DNA from: Bathynomus jamesi
Lineage: Eukaryota > Arthropoda > Malacostraca > Isopoda > Cirolanidae
NCBI GenBank assembly: GCA_023014485.1
Contig: JAJOZX010000924.1
Coordinates: 1-64,000, forward strand
DNA: 64,000 bases
Reading direction: 5' to 3'
The position numbers were made by a program, and so were the translations under genes. This document shows positions 19,564 to 31,500 of the stretch, in pieces. The notes beneath the pieces were generated by a model, which did not search any database, had not been told where the DNA came from, and was given only the letters and a program-made list of their open reading frames with translations. Each line of letters starts with the position of its first letter. The first letter of the stretch is position 1.

Positions 19564-19906
19564 GGCAGGCGATGATGACGATGACCTGAAATAAAATTGT
19601 TTCGGGGATGGGTGGTGGGGAACCACCTCATTGAGGAAGTACACCATCATTCTTCACTCGCTATTATTACTTAATGAGACAAAAATTTGACAGTCATTTA
19701 ACATGATCATCGTTTGGACCTAATTTGTAGCAGAGGGTTCGCAACAACTCGGTGCCATTAATTTGGCAGCGGAATCATTAACTCTTATAAAAGTCAAAAA
19801 CATCTCTAATTTTACGTTGACATTTTCCTTATACTTCTTGGAACGTTAATGACCAAACAATTAGAGAATTAGTTTCACACACACACATACACACACACAC
19901 ACACAG

Positions 19907-19952
<46 letters not shown>
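19564..19952. other. 5' flank of proctolin copy 2 with (CA)n-(TA)n tract
   Basis: The conserved upstream region runs to about 19875. It is followed by a (CA)n tract with T and G interruptions and a (TA)n run up to the first SINE arm. No gene is seen. Confidence 0.4.
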
Positions 19953-19954
<2 letters not shown>

Positions 19955-20320
19955 GTAAAGAACGACCTTGTATAGGAGATATTCCGCGCAAGACGAGAGA
20001 GAGAGAACGAAACAAATGAAAAAATGAGGTAACCACCTGGGAATCGAACCCGGGATCTTCCGATTGCCGGTCAGACGCGATACCATTACACCATGGTACG
20101 GCATGCGAGGTGCCCCCTTGGGGCATTGGTTTCTGCGAGTATGTAGAAGAATTACGGCATTTGGAAGAGTGAGGTCCATGGTGTAATGGTATCGCGTCTG
20201 ACCGGCAATCGGAAGATCCCGGGTTCGATTCCCAGGTGGTTACCTCATTTTTTCATTTGTTTCGTTCTCTCTCTCTCGTCTTGCGCGGAATATCTCCTAT
20301 ACAAGCGTCGTTCTTTACGT
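19953..20320. mobile_element. Head-to-head inverted pair of tRNA-derived SINEs, unit 2
   Basis: The left arm (19953-20096, minus) and the right arm (20176-20320, plus) are near-perfect inverted copies about 145 bp long, with a spacer of about 80 bp between them. Each arm has a tRNA-like head with A box TGGTGTAATGGTATCGCG and a perfect B box GGTTCGATTCC. A poorly paired tRNA-like body is followed by a tail with (CT)n and CTTGCGCGGAATATCTCC. The anticodon loop would read CCGGCAA, with C in place of the invariant U33, so a working tRNA is unlikely. The pair is absent from units 1 and 4. Confidence 0.7.
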
Positions 20321-20349
20321 TATTTATACTGCGTGTTCTTTGCAGTTGA

Positions 20350-20391
<42 letters not shown>

Positions 20392-20430
20392 TATCATCCC
20401 AGTGCTTTATATATATATATATATATATAT

Positions 20431-20567
20431 GATGAATAAAACCACGAAGGAAAGGAAACACAGAATGGTGCTCAAGCGCTTTCCTCTAATGACATCCTGA
20501 GAATGTCATTAGACGAAAGCGCTTGAGCACCATTCTGTGTTTCCTTTCCTTCGTGGTTTTATTCATC
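20431..20567. repeat. Near-perfect 137-bp palindrome, unit 2
   Basis: Arms of about 65 bp start GATGAATAAAACCACGAAGG and end CCTTCGTGGTTTTATTCATC, around a short centre (CCTGAGAA). (TA)n runs flank it. Each arm is a copy of the GACGAAAGCG block of the probable Penelope-like fragment, so this is two such copies head to head. Confidence 0.8.
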
Positions 20568-20623
20568 ATCAAATATTTTTCACGCGTTTCTTTGTGAAAT
20601 AATTTTCATATATATATATATAT

Positions 20624-20704
20624 TAGTTTGCTTAAGTAGTAAGTTACTGGACAGTGACACACGCAATCCGGCGGTCTTGGGGTCGAATCCCGCAGACGGC
20701 GTGA
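20624..20704 (+). mobile_element. tRNA-derived SINE head, unit 2
   Basis: Copy of 6280-6360 with the same GGGTCGAATCCCGC B-box-like element. Confidence 0.45.
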
Positions 20705-21030
20705 ATTTCAAATCAGAATTCTTAAACCAAATACGAATAATGTAGATAGTGATGAAAGAAGTTATAAAAAATTATGATCATTATAATAAGGATAAATATA
20801 AGGAAAATCTTTATCATAAAAGTGATTATTCATAAGAAAGATTGTACGGTAATAAGAAATATTATTGCATTTACAGAATTATTCAAGGTACTGTTTTGAA
20901 TAAGAATCAGAAATTAGGCGTTATCGTACCTTCTGATTACAAGTTTCCGCAAGCCTTGTGTGTGATAATTTCTAAGTGTTTTGAATGGCCTATATTCTCT
21001 GTAAACTTTGATGTAATTATATGTAATCAG
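20705..21030. other. Unassigned spacer left of the hAT, unit 2
   Basis: Left part of the region seen at 6361-6646, plus about 40 bp absent from unit 1 (near 20728-20765). No recognised gene. Confidence 0.4.
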
Positions 21031-22365
21031 CAGTGGTGGGCACCGTTAACCAAAAAGTTAACTTCGTTAACCGCTAATCCGTTAACCAAAAAGTTAACTT
21101 CGTTAACCGTTAATCCGTTAATTCGTTAAACATGTAACGGAAGTTACCGATAAACCGTTAACGTTAACTTTTATTATAAAAAAAATGAAAAACACAATAT
21201 ACATATAATTTAATTTTCCCTCTTCTTCTCGTTCTCCATTTTGTCCATGAGATGCATGTTGCCCTTCATGAAAATTAGCATATCAAAGTTTTCATCAGAC
21301 AGGGATGATCTCTTGGCCCTCAGGATGTCCTTGCCCATAGAGAACAAACGCTCCACTGCAGCACTGGAGGGGATGGCTGTGTTGAACTTGATGAACAAGT
21401 CCACCAACACTTGCTCACCCAAGAAGGCAGCATCTGTCAGCAAGTCCTTGGAGTTGGTCTCCAGCCAGGTCTTGACAAGTTCTGGGCCTTGCCCTTGAGT
21501 GACCTGTGGCTTCTGCTGCTCTCTTTTGTCTGGATGACAGCACTGAAGAAGTCATCCTCCTCCTCCTCCTCCTCCTCGTTGTTGCTGCCTCCACTGTTGC
21601 TGCCCACTTCGTTGGATGTGGTACCTAGAAGTACCGCCAGGACATAAAGTGTTAAGGTGAAAACGCTCCCATTGTAAGACATCAATTGACTTAATTTATG
21701 TCATCAAAGTGACATGAGAATTGAAATCTTACCTGATCAGTTTTATTGTTCTTGAAATGTATCAAGAGACTACTAATAAGGTACTCACAGACATATTATA
21801 AATATACATGACTTACTTGACAACGATTATTTTTAAATATTCACTAGCACAAACATGTTGCGCAAGAGGCAGACTGCAAATGAAACGAATGTAGTTATTT
21901 GTTGTAATTGTTACATATATATTATTGAAGTGCCTTAAAATGCTCGTGATATTTCTTGAAAGAAGTTGAAACATTCAACTCAGATGGCAAATCTTTCCGC
22001 CTGATTTTACAGTCGACCATGTTTTGCTCAAACCAATGCCATAAATAACTACCATATTTGGTAAGACACAAATTGTGGAGACGGAAACAAATATATCGCC
22101 TGATTTTGCACTGCGGAAATGGAAATTCGTTCATCACTATTAACAGTGGCGGATTAATTGCGCACCTGCTCAGCACTGAAAATAATAGAAACTTTTAAAC
22201 GTTTATTTATGAATTTTTTGGGTTAACGTACTTGAGTTAACGGAAGTTAAATGTAACGGAAGTTAATTAGTCCGATAATGATTTTCAAAGTTAACTTAAA
22301 AGTTAAATCGTTAACGAAAAAGTTAACTTCGTTAATTAACGATTAACGGTTTGTGCCCAGCTTTG
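21031..22365 (-). mobile_element. hAT transposon with GTTAAC subterminal repeats, unit 2
   Basis: This 1335 bp element is flanked by exact 8-bp target duplications GTAATCAG (21023-21030 and 22366-22373). The ends are CAGTGGTGGGCAC and the complement of CAAAGCTGGGCAC. Both ends are packed with GTTAAC, GTTAACTTCGTTAAC and related words in both orientations, the usual arrangement of hAT transposase binding sites. It carries a transposase C-terminal exon on the minus strand. Unit 1 has the empty site at 6639-6646. Confidence 0.9.
21210..21685 (-). pseudogene. hAT transposase C-terminal exon, frameshifted, unit 2
   Basis: Minus-strand remnant of a hAT transposase. It has an acidic run (EEEEEEEDD), VIQTKESSRSHRSLKGKAQN, then AIPSSAAVERLFSMGKDILR and SLSDENFDMLIFMKGN, the hAT C-terminal dimerisation region. 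A 1-bp deletion near 21478 (GACAAG for GACCAAG) breaks the frame; unit 3 is intact at that point. A splice acceptor (CTTCTAG before GTACCAC on the minus strand) may start the exon. The catalytic core with the DDE residues is not present in the element. Confidence 0.8.
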
Positions 22366-23356
22366 GTAATCAGGGTCCCGTAGAGGGTTGGGTGCATGAG
22401 GTGTCAAAGCACCAGGGCCCGGACTGGAAAATAGAGAAGGAGGTGATCGAGAGTAAAGGCGCCCGGAGTCAAAAGTAGCACTAAGGCCGTGATTCCTGTC
22501 CCGGATCTTGAATGTAATGATGTAATTGCGTGTAATGATGTAATTGTACGTAAGGACCTACAAGACGAATATGAAACAAATGGAAAAAATTAAATCGAAA
22601 GTATCATGAGACGAGTTAATTAACAAAATGTATGATTTGTTTAGTGGTGGATGAATGAAGTGTTGGATGTGATTAACAGAAATTATATTGATGATAATAT
22701 TTCCATGGGTGAGATGGAACCAAACACTGTAAATGTTTTTTAGTAGCAAGGGGAGTTAGTCTCGTTTCACAGAAGCCGTTTCACTACGTAGCTATCTATA
22801 CATGCTGCGTATGTAGTAAATAGTTTAAAATTTGATGAATACGAGGCATATATTTGGAATATGGACTGTGAAATTTGTGAAGTTTATGAAAATATATTCA
22901 AATTGAATTTTACGACATTTGTACACAAAGTAGAGATTATGTAATTTATGTTGACTTTGAGATTTATTATTAGTCTTGAATAGACAAAAATGGGAAGGAT
23001 AAGTCTTGCGTAGGCAGAAAAAAATTAATACTATGGCAAACGTAGGTAACTAGAACATTATCGGAAAATTTGTGGTAGGCTTATGTATCGTAAATTACAT
23101 TCAGACAAGTATAACAGACAACAAGAACAGAACAGGAATTTGAAATTGACCATGACAATAATCAAAGATGAACTATAACCCACTGAGACGTGTATCTGCG
23201 ACGTGTATCTCTTATATACAGATCTCATGGAATACAAGTGCGTGTTTGTAAAAATGAAAATCTTTTAGGGCCGTTGGAAATTTTGGAAAATAATGTTCAA
23301 CTGACCTTTTGTAAAAAATTATGTAATGGCAAGCTAAAAAACAACTCCTAATTATA

Positions 23357-23387
<31 letters not shown>
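22366..23387. other. Unassigned spacer right of the hAT, unit 2
   Basis: Corresponds to 6639-7662. Short broken frames only; nothing recognised. Confidence 0.4.
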
Positions 23388-23690
23388 GCGCCTCGGTGGT
23401 GCAGTGGTTAGCGTCGCTGACTACGAATCCATCGGCCCCAGGTCCGAGACCCGACGGCAGCCGGCGCGCAGCAAAACTCAGCTGTTCATCCTTCCACACA
23501 ATAAAGAAAGTGGTTGGTAAATAAATGGGTACCCTAGGTGGCCTAGTGGTTAAGACGCTGGGCTGCTGATAGGGCGTGGTTCGGATTCCACATTAAACTG
23601 TAGGTCTAAGGTAGAGTGAAAAGCTTGACCTTCGTCAGAATGAACAATTCGGGCGGAAGCTAACCAAAGGTTAAGGTTATATAGTATATA
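23388..23690 (+). mobile_element. Two tandem tRNA-derived SINE heads, unit 2
   Basis: Copies of 7663-7800 and 7803-7960, here at about 23388-23525 and 23528-23690. The first has GGTGCAGTGG and GGTCCGAGACCC, closer to canonical A and B boxes than in unit 1. Confidence 0.55.
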
Positions 23691-23694
23691 CGTA

Positions 23695-25143
23695 CAGGGT
23701 GTCCGAGAATTATCTGTACAATTTTTGGCTGTTATAAAAGTCAACCATGAAGTGTAGAAATAATTCCAGTGTTGTCCCATTTTACAGAGAAACTCATTAA
23801 GTTTTTTTCTGATAACAAGTTGTGACAAGTTTTTTCTTTTTCAGATATTCATACACAGCCCTCATCCTTAATGAATCCACAGGAGAAAGCACAGTGTGTT
23901 GAATGGTTTATCGAAACAAAATCAGATACACAAGTTCAACGAAGGTTTAGAACTAATTACAACAGAAACCCTCCATCAAGAGTAACCATACGAGCTTGGT
24001 AAAAGGTTTAAGGAAACTGGAAGTGTAGAGCATAAGAAAGGAGCAGGGCGGCCTCGAACGTCTTTTGAAAATGTCGAGCGCATTCGAGAGGCTTTTGTTC
24101 GCAGTCCACGCAAGTCGACAAGAATTGCATCACGAGAGTTACAGATATCTCGTTCGACAGTGCATGATGTCTTGCGTAAACGTTTTGAAGTTGCATCCTT
24201 ACAAGTTGCAGATCTTGCAACAGATTACGCAAGAAGATAAGGTCTCCCGTAAGGAATTTGCAATGAATCTGCTTGACAGAGTCGACCAGGACAATGCGCT
24301 TCTTGGCAAGATCATGTTTTCGGACGAGGCAATCACTTTTACATGATTCAGGGCAAGGTAAACAAACAAAATGTGCGCATAGGGGGTCACAAAATCCACA
24401 TGTGCATAGAAGAGCACATCAGAGACAGTCTAAAGTTAATGTGTGGTGTGGCCTGTTACATGATCGCGTGATTGGACCATTTTTCTTCGGGTGAATCAAC
24501 AGTGACCTCCAATACCTACCTGGACATGTTTGCAACACTTTGCTATCCGCAATTGGAAGCACTGCATCCACGCATCATTTTTCAGCAACATGGCGCACCG
24601 CCACATTGGGCCTTGATCGTCCGTAAGTCCCTGAATGAGACATTCCCAAACAGGTGGATTGGCCGTGGAGGGCAATTCATTGGCCGGCTAGATCTCTCGA
24701 CATCACACCCTGTGATTTCTTTCTTTGGGGATTCGTCAAAGATCTTGTGTACAATACGCGGGGTGACAGACATTGATGATTTAAAAGCAAGAATCACAGC
24801 TGCTATTGAGCGAATTGATGTGGATATGCTGCAGCGTAACATGGCAACATTTGGAGTATCGATTGGATGTTTTGCGAATCACTGATGGGGCACATATCGA
24901 ATGATTGTAACAACGTTACTTTAATAAAAGAAACTTACGTGTTATCAAGAATTTTATTAAAAGATGAAATTGTGTACAGATAATTTTCGGACACACTGGA
25001 ATTTCTAAAAAACTTATCAAAACTTGGTATCATAAAAAACTTAATGAGATTCTTGTAAAATGGAACAACACTGGAATTTCTACACTTCATGGTTGACTTT
25101 TAATAACAGCCAAAAATTGTACAGTTAATTCTCGGACACCCTG
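23695..25143 (+). mobile_element. Mariner-1, unit 2 copy
   Basis: A 1449 bp copy with TA at each side and CAGGGTGTCCGAG at the left end. The sequence has many single-base indels relative to units 1 and 3, which may be decay or sequencing error. Confidence 0.85.
23871..24904 (+). pseudogene. Mariner-1 transposase, unit 2 (second catalytic Asp lost)
   Basis: The same transposase as 8138-9180, from ATG 23871 to an early TGA at 24902. The second catalytic residue is changed: QQHGAPPHW in place of QQDGAPPHW. Further frameshifts beyond the shared one include GGTAAAAGG for GGTATAAAAGG and inserted bases near 24340 and 24760. It cannot be active. Confidence 0.8.
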
Positions 25144-25153
25144 TATATACATT

Positions 25154-25202
<49 letters not shown>

Positions 25203-25213
25203 ATATATATATA

Positions 25214-25799
25214 CAGGGTATTAAAACGATTCACCTGATTTCAAATGAGAATATTTTTTAATGTTACAAATACAGAATGATTTGTGATACATCAACCAAA
25301 AGAAAAACTGTCCAAATTTTGTCTCTCACCTCATAAATGCTCTATGTGACTTCCCCTAGTTACACGAGCAACGTCGACACGATAGTCGAATTCCTCCCAT
25401 ACTCGCTCCAGCATGTCCGTTGTCACTGACTCTACTGTATCAGTATAACAATGCGAGTTGGGAGCTCATCCAAGATGTGGGCAACGGTGGCACGTACACA
25501 GTATCCTTAACGTACCCCCAAAGGAAAGAAGTCGCACGGTGTAAGATCCGGCGACTGTGACTACCGATTTACAGCTCGAAAACTGCAACACACAAAACGC
25601 CTTCTGCTGTGCGGACGCCATTTTCACACTGACTGTTTGTTGCTAGGCTAGGCCACGACGTGACTTGGAGCCCTCTCGCCGGTGATCTTGTAAAACTCGA
25701 GATTTCCTCTTTCATGTGGTGTATGCCCAGTTGATGCACGGTTGATAGGTACGGAAGTATTCTCAGTTGAAATCGGATGACTCAGTTTGAATAACCCTG
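25214..25799 (-). mobile_element. Mariner-3, internally deleted, unit 2
   Basis: A 586 bp copy between TA dinucleotides. The fused transposase remnant lies at 25331-25621 on the minus strand. The ATG start and the HIEHL stop are kept, but several indels (for example TGTATCAGTATAAC) disrupt the frame. Confidence 0.75.
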
Positions 25800-26011
25800 T
25801 ATATTATAATTATTATTATATACTCGTATTTCTTTTCTTGTAGTTGTTTTTTGCCATTTAAAATCTTTTCTGATACGGAGTTTGACAAGTTTTGATGCAA
25901 TCAAAGTGTTACCTGTAGTATAGACGCATCAAGATGTTACCTGTAGTATAGACGCATCAAAATAGATTTGTGATTGCTTCCGTGATTTTATCTGCTTTCA
26001 GAATTGGAATC

Positions 26012-26473
26012 TAGTGGCGAATTCAGAAGGGAGTTGAAGGGGCTCTAGCCCGCCACCCCCATTGATAGAGATGTTTCGCGAATCGCAACCTAAGCACATC
26101 TACACATTTGTTTATAATGTGTGTTTTCAAACCAGAATGATATAATTTGCAGTAATTTTCTTTTAATTTATGAAATAATATGAGATTTATTAAGTAACAG
26201 CTTGAAGCTAAATATTTGTATTTGTGGATGTATTTTTCAATGTCCTGTGATAGGTTTGGAGAGTGGTCTAGAAAGTGGATGTACATTATTTCTATTGTGA
26301 CGTGTTTCTGGTTCTGATTGAGCCTTCCTAATAAATTGGTAATCATTGAACATTAATCTTATTACCAAGTACTTTTAGGGGAATGATTGCATAATATTTA
26401 ACCTCGGTTCAGAACTTCATCCGGACCCAACCAGCCTCCCTCCGCCAAAACAAAAATCCTAGATCCGCCATTG
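26012..26473. mobile_element. Possible hAT-like MITE, unit 2
   Basis: Copy of 10246-10706 with the same ends and no visible target duplication. Confidence 0.4.
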
Positions 26474-26544
26474 TCCTCGCTCTTAACATAATGTAGGTTT
26501 AGTGTGAGTTTGTAATCCTTTAACTTATACTGTTTTTGATTAGT

Positions 26545-26645
26545 TTAACTCATTAGTGCCGAGCGTCACTTTACTGATTTTGTTCTGGTAACGCCAGATG
26601 ATTTTATTCAGTCTTGGGAAAGACCTCTCGGCACTAATGGGTTAA
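26545..26645. mobile_element. Small TTAA-flanked MITE, unit 2
   Basis: Copy of 10778-10879, with one base missing in the middle (TTCTGGTAAC). Confidence 0.65.
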
Positions 26646-26711
26646 GAATACACCGTTCGATTTACATTTGTGTCCCGATAACTTGTTATGTACTTCTCAT
26701 TTTGGTGGCAC

Positions 26712-26751
26712 TAAGGTTAGGTTAGGTTAGGTTGGGTTAAATTAGGTTAGG
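26712..26751. repeat. Interstitial TTAGG run, unit 2
   Basis: About seven imperfect TTAGG units, including an AAATTAGG interruption that unit 3 shares. Confidence 0.7.
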
Positions 26752-26810
26752 TCTTGGTCTATTGTGATGTCTTTTTTTTAATTTTAGAAGATGAATTAAA
26801 TTAAGCAGCA

Positions 26811-26815
<5 letters not shown>

Positions 26816-26850
<35 letters not shown>
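26816..26850. repeat. (CT)n microsatellite, unit 2
   Basis: About 17 CT dinucleotides, at the same place as 11040-11078. Confidence 0.9.
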
Positions 26851-26853
<3 letters not shown>

Positions 26854-27183
26854 GAAGGCAAAGAAATGCTTTTTATCATCTGTAAAATAACAACGACATA
26901 TTCATTTCCTTTCGTCTGCTCGAATTGTGACCTTGAAAAATATGTTTGTCGCGTACGCATGCTCATATTGATTAAATTTCAGGCGTAATGTTTTAGCACA
27001 AACTCGACAATAACCGTTAACCAAGTTTTATTTTTCATATTTTTTTTATAACTAACAGTTTTCGAAATGGTTCAACATTGGTACATGCTGTACTCCTTAA
27101 GCACGAGGAAGAAGCTCGGTGTTTTGGCTTAAAGAATCGTAATTATCGGACTGCAACCCTTTTTTTCAGCTCCGATACATCAC

Positions 27184-27244
<61 letters not shown>

Positions 27245-27247
<3 letters not shown>

Positions 27248-28016
27248 GGTGTCCCATAAGTCCGGCATCATAGGAGAAATTCATATTCTTCTATTTCTAC
27301 AAACCATAACTCATATTTTTCTTATGCTCGGGATGCCAATTTCCCGTCCACCATTTTGTTCAGTGACGAGGCTGTTTTTTTATGGAAATGGTGAGGTAAA
27401 TCTACAGAACACCCGCTACTGGTCTCAAAACAACCCTCACTGGTATACCTCTTCAAAGGAACACGGTGCATCTCGGGTGATGGTATGGTGTGGCATTTGG
27501 AAGGATCGCATCATAGGCCCCCTCTTTTTCGATGAACATGTCACTGGAGGCACCTACCTACGTATGCTCAAGGAAGAAGCATTTCGCAGTCTTGAACGAA
27601 GAAGGAAATTTCCCAACATGGTTCCAGCAAGACGGCGCTCCTGCACATTACAGCACCCAAATAAGGGAATACCTGTACCAACAATTCCCTGGTCATTGGA
27701 TAGGACGTCTGTGGCGTGTGGAATGGCCAGCTAGAAGCCCGGATCTCACGCCACTAGATTTTTATCTCTGGGGGCACTTGAAAGTGCTGGTATACGCAGA
27801 GAAAATTAGAAGTGTTGAACATTTGCGGCAGCGCATTATTGGGGCATGTAACACCATTACTCCTGACATCATTCACCGTGTGCTTGCTGACTGGGTATCA
27901 CGTCTGAATTTGTGTATTGAAAACAATGGTGGACATATTGAGCACGTTCTGTAAATAAAAGCTTTTGTTTTGCCTTTTTTTATTTTTTTCCTATGATACC
28001 GGACTTATGGGACACC

Positions 28017-28019
<3 letters not shown>
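27245..28019 (+). mobile_element. Mariner-2, unit 2 copy
   Basis: A 775 bp copy inside a (TA)n tract, with the same inverted repeats as 11462-12181 and the 5' half of the transposase again missing. It keeps the 55 bp lost in unit 1. Confidence 0.85.
27354..27954 (+). pseudogene. Mariner-2 transposase C-terminal half, unit 2
   Basis: Same catalytic half as in unit 1. The segment DEHVTGGTYLRMLKEEAF is present, but a 2-bp loss (CGCAGTC for CGCACTGTC) shifts the frame just after it. QQDGAPAHY and WPARSPDLTPLDFYLWG follow in the next frame. FSDEA remains out of frame as in the other copies. Confidence 0.8.
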
Positions 28020-28061
<42 letters not shown>

Positions 28062-28567
28062 TGGCGGTTATGAACTCGATAACAGCTCTCTGTTTACGAC
28101 GCACATCACTGTCAGATGCCATTTTCGAAACTGCGTTAACCATCGGTTTTATACAAGGGCGTTTAAAAGCGGTTTTATACAAGGAGGGGGCGGTTCAAAC
28201 TGGAAAAACCCGGCTATGTAAAGCGCAGAAAGTTCACACTTACGGCCCAAAAGACATTTCAGCCCCATGGCCTATTATTTAGCTAAGAAAAAAGGGTGGG
28301 CAAAATATATTGAGTGGCCCTAGTATGTTCATAAAATGGTACAGTTAGAGAGAGGATTCAAACTAGTTCCTTTCAGTTTTTTTTATTATATATTAAATTT
28401 TATTAAATTTTAAATCATATTGATCAGTTTAAATCATAATGATCAGTTTACATAAAATATTAACATATTCCATTAAATTAAAATTAAAATTTGACTATTA
28501 ATTTTTACTATAAAATGTAATAAGATTAATTAATCATTATTTTCTTAAAAGCTTTCGATTTGAAATC
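28020..28567. other. Spacer left of the Academ-like element, unit 2
   Basis: Matches 12182-12654 of unit 1 and adds a stretch with two TTTTATACAAG repeats near 28146-28183. No gene is seen. Confidence 0.4.
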
Positions 28568-28570
28568 ATT

Positions 28571-31500
28571 TAGTCCAGGCAATTTGTAGTTAGACCTGGG
28601 CAAAATTGCTTCAGAAGCTTTCTAAACTGTTTCCAGCTCAGGAACCATTGCCGAATAACATATCCAAAATCCGACAAAATTGGACCCCGGGAACACCCCC
28701 AAAAATGAAATTCAAAATGGCGGACTGGATGTTTCCTACGAAAAAAATATATATATAATTTACGCTTTTATTTATAGAGATACATTTGATGCTTTTTCTT
28801 TCAGTTGTAATGTTTTAAATAATTCAACAATATACAACACAACCAGTTATTACGCAAATATAATGTTATATAGCTTTTTACAGATTTTTATAATCAATAA
28901 TACAACAATTATTTTTTTCCCAGTTTCAAGTTATGTTCATTACAGAAGAAGTGATACCTGGTCATAAACATACAGAAATTAATCCTCTTCATCACTATCA
29001 TCGGATAGATTACCGGTACTTGGGTTGTTATCGCAACCACTGATTTGGCACTCGCCACAAGCGGCTGAACAGGGCATTCCATTACGCTTGCATCCACATC
29101 TTGAAGTAGCACATTTCGTCTTGCAGGAGCAGCGGATCATGTTGAGTAGATAATTTGGAGCTGGTGGCTTGTCGCAGGCTGTAGGGTAGTAGGAATTATT
29201 CTTTACATACCAACCCCACTGTTCTGCATCGATCTTCTCTTCTGTAGACTTCCAGATTAGTATTTGAAAGTATGTGCGAAAGCTGTGGTACTTTGTGGAC
29301 GCATCGGTAGGTGGCAAACGTTCGGGTGTAACAAAAGATTTAGCTGTAGCTACCTTTTCAACTAACATTCGATGACGTAGTGCGTTAGTGGATTCAAGTG
29401 TTTTGCAGCCATACAACAGAAGCATTGCCTTTCTTCCAGCGGCTTCAATGTCAGAGTGTTGGCAACAATCAGAACAGAATGTATTTGCAACTGAACGGAG
29501 TTCAGCCACCTTCATCAGTGTGTCGAATGCTTTGGCTTTACCGATCGAAAAAATTCTGGATGTGCTATCACAGCCCGTGAAAGCATGCACAAACAGGAGA
29601 TACTTGCAGATGTCATTGCCTAACAATGATTGAATGCTGAGAATATCATACACAGGATTAGGAGATGGTCCCCGTCTTATATCGCTGCGATAGTACAACT
29701 TGAAACCACTGTCCTTGGCATGGTACAGAAGGAGAATCAGCAAGTCGGTGTCTTCCCCTATTACTGTTGTAGTTGCATTTTCTGATGAGGAAACTGCTGC
29801 ACGAACGATGTCCACATCAGCATCCCCATCTGCGTTGTGAACAGTACACCCGTGCTTCTTCAACATCTCACCTACGAGGGAAATAAATGCTTGCTTGTTG
29901 TTTTCATTAGCCAAGAAGTGTTCCTTCTGGCCAACAAACTTCATGCTTGGACTCAGATTCACATTTCTGCTTGCCTTGGTGCTGCGTCTTCTGTGGGTCA
30001 TGTCCTTGATCGTAGGAGAGCTGCTGTAGCCATCAAAAACAATGATTGCTTTTCCATATGTTTTCAGAGTGAAATCGGCATATGAGTTGGCGATGCTGTC
30101 ATATGTTTCATCTTGACGCCAGGAAACACGATGTAGTAGAGATCCACCATCCAATACGTACTGGTCTGTGCACTGAATTTCTTGAACTTCTTCCATGCGT
30201 AAAGTGTCAGTGTATTTGATTATTGCATGAGCTAGCTGAGACTTATCGGGTTTCCTCAAGATACTTCGTGATTCGAACAATGCAGGAGGATATGCACACA
30301 GTTCGTAACACATGACATCTTCAAGATTCATGTCTCCGCCAGTGGCAACAGTCATCATTCTCTGAAACAGTAGTGCAGGATCTACTTCTATATCTGAAGC
30401 ATCAGTGATCACAACGGCAGAAGCAGATCCTAGTGTTTTCACTTTGTCAGATCTTTTGGCAGAATATGTAAAGGCTTGTTTCCCAATCATTTTTACGACA
30501 ATGTTCGTACCGATTGAATGCAATTGATGAACGTTAACTCCAGGATCAGCAGTTAGCACTGTTACAATGTTGCAGAGACCCGAGGTAGAATGGAATGGGG
30601 ATAAGGATTCCAGACGTTCAAGTACTTTCTTCATGTCATTACTGTCCCTGATTTGTCTACTTCCCCTCATTTCCTTGTGATGTTCACTACTTTCCAACAA
30701 AACTCTGGTGTATTCCTGCATTGCTAAGTTATAAGTGGAACGCAGAGGCATAGAAAAGAGCCACGTTGTCCTTTGGATGTCTGTAAATCCACTTCCGCGT
30801 GTCAGTCCGCCTCTGCTTTTCAGGGAACGCATTAGTACTTGTTCTATCACCAGGTCTGTGCCGAGTCCGGCCCATAATCTGTCGCTTCTTCTTACCACAA
30901 ACTTACCTTCCTGGAACATTTTATTAACGGCTGGATTTTCAGAAGGCAAACTTAACATTTTCTGCAGGTACAGGTATATCGATTTCAGGTAATTGTGATG
31001 TCCGGCTGCTGCAATTATGGGGATGGTCTCCAGCATAGCTTGCAAGTGCAAATCCCACGAGCCGGTTCTGTCTGCTGTTATCAAGGAACGTGCAATGCTG
31101 ATCATTCGCTGATATTCCAACCAGAGTTGACTTGTTTGCGAAGTAGATTGTAGGTCAGTTTTCTTCGCATCCAAAGTGGTAGCAATCTGAGATAATGCAT
31201 TCGAAGATTCCACATCCTCAACTGATTGTTTGGCGGTCATAACATCGTCGAGCAGGTCACAAGCTTCCTTATGGAGGTCATGAGGAGTTCCATCTTCATT
31301 ACGAGGGAAAACGTCTGCGACTAGTAAGGTACTAAGAGCTGCATCTACTATCATATGACCACGTATCGCTCTTGAAACAGCTTTTCCAGACATCATGTGT
31401 TGCACGGCATTTGGTCCGTATATTTCTTGAAGTACTTCAGACAATCCTGAACCATTCATAAGAGTACCGACTGCTCCCAAAAGATTCATCAGAGTGTGAA

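Noticed and set aside
19320..19631. 103-residue minus-strand frame overlapping proctolin in units 2-4
   Set aside because: It is out of frame with proctolin, spans the promoter and TATA box, and is closed in unit 1.
20174..20244. Functional tRNA gene (anticodon GGC, Ala) in the SINE arm
   Set aside because: U33 is replaced by C, the acceptor and T stems do not pair well, and it occurs in inverted multi-copy form with a SINE tail.
29388..31000. Plus-strand open frames inside the Academ-like gene, also in the unit 3 copy
   Set aside because: They are antisense shadows of the long minus-strand transposase frame.
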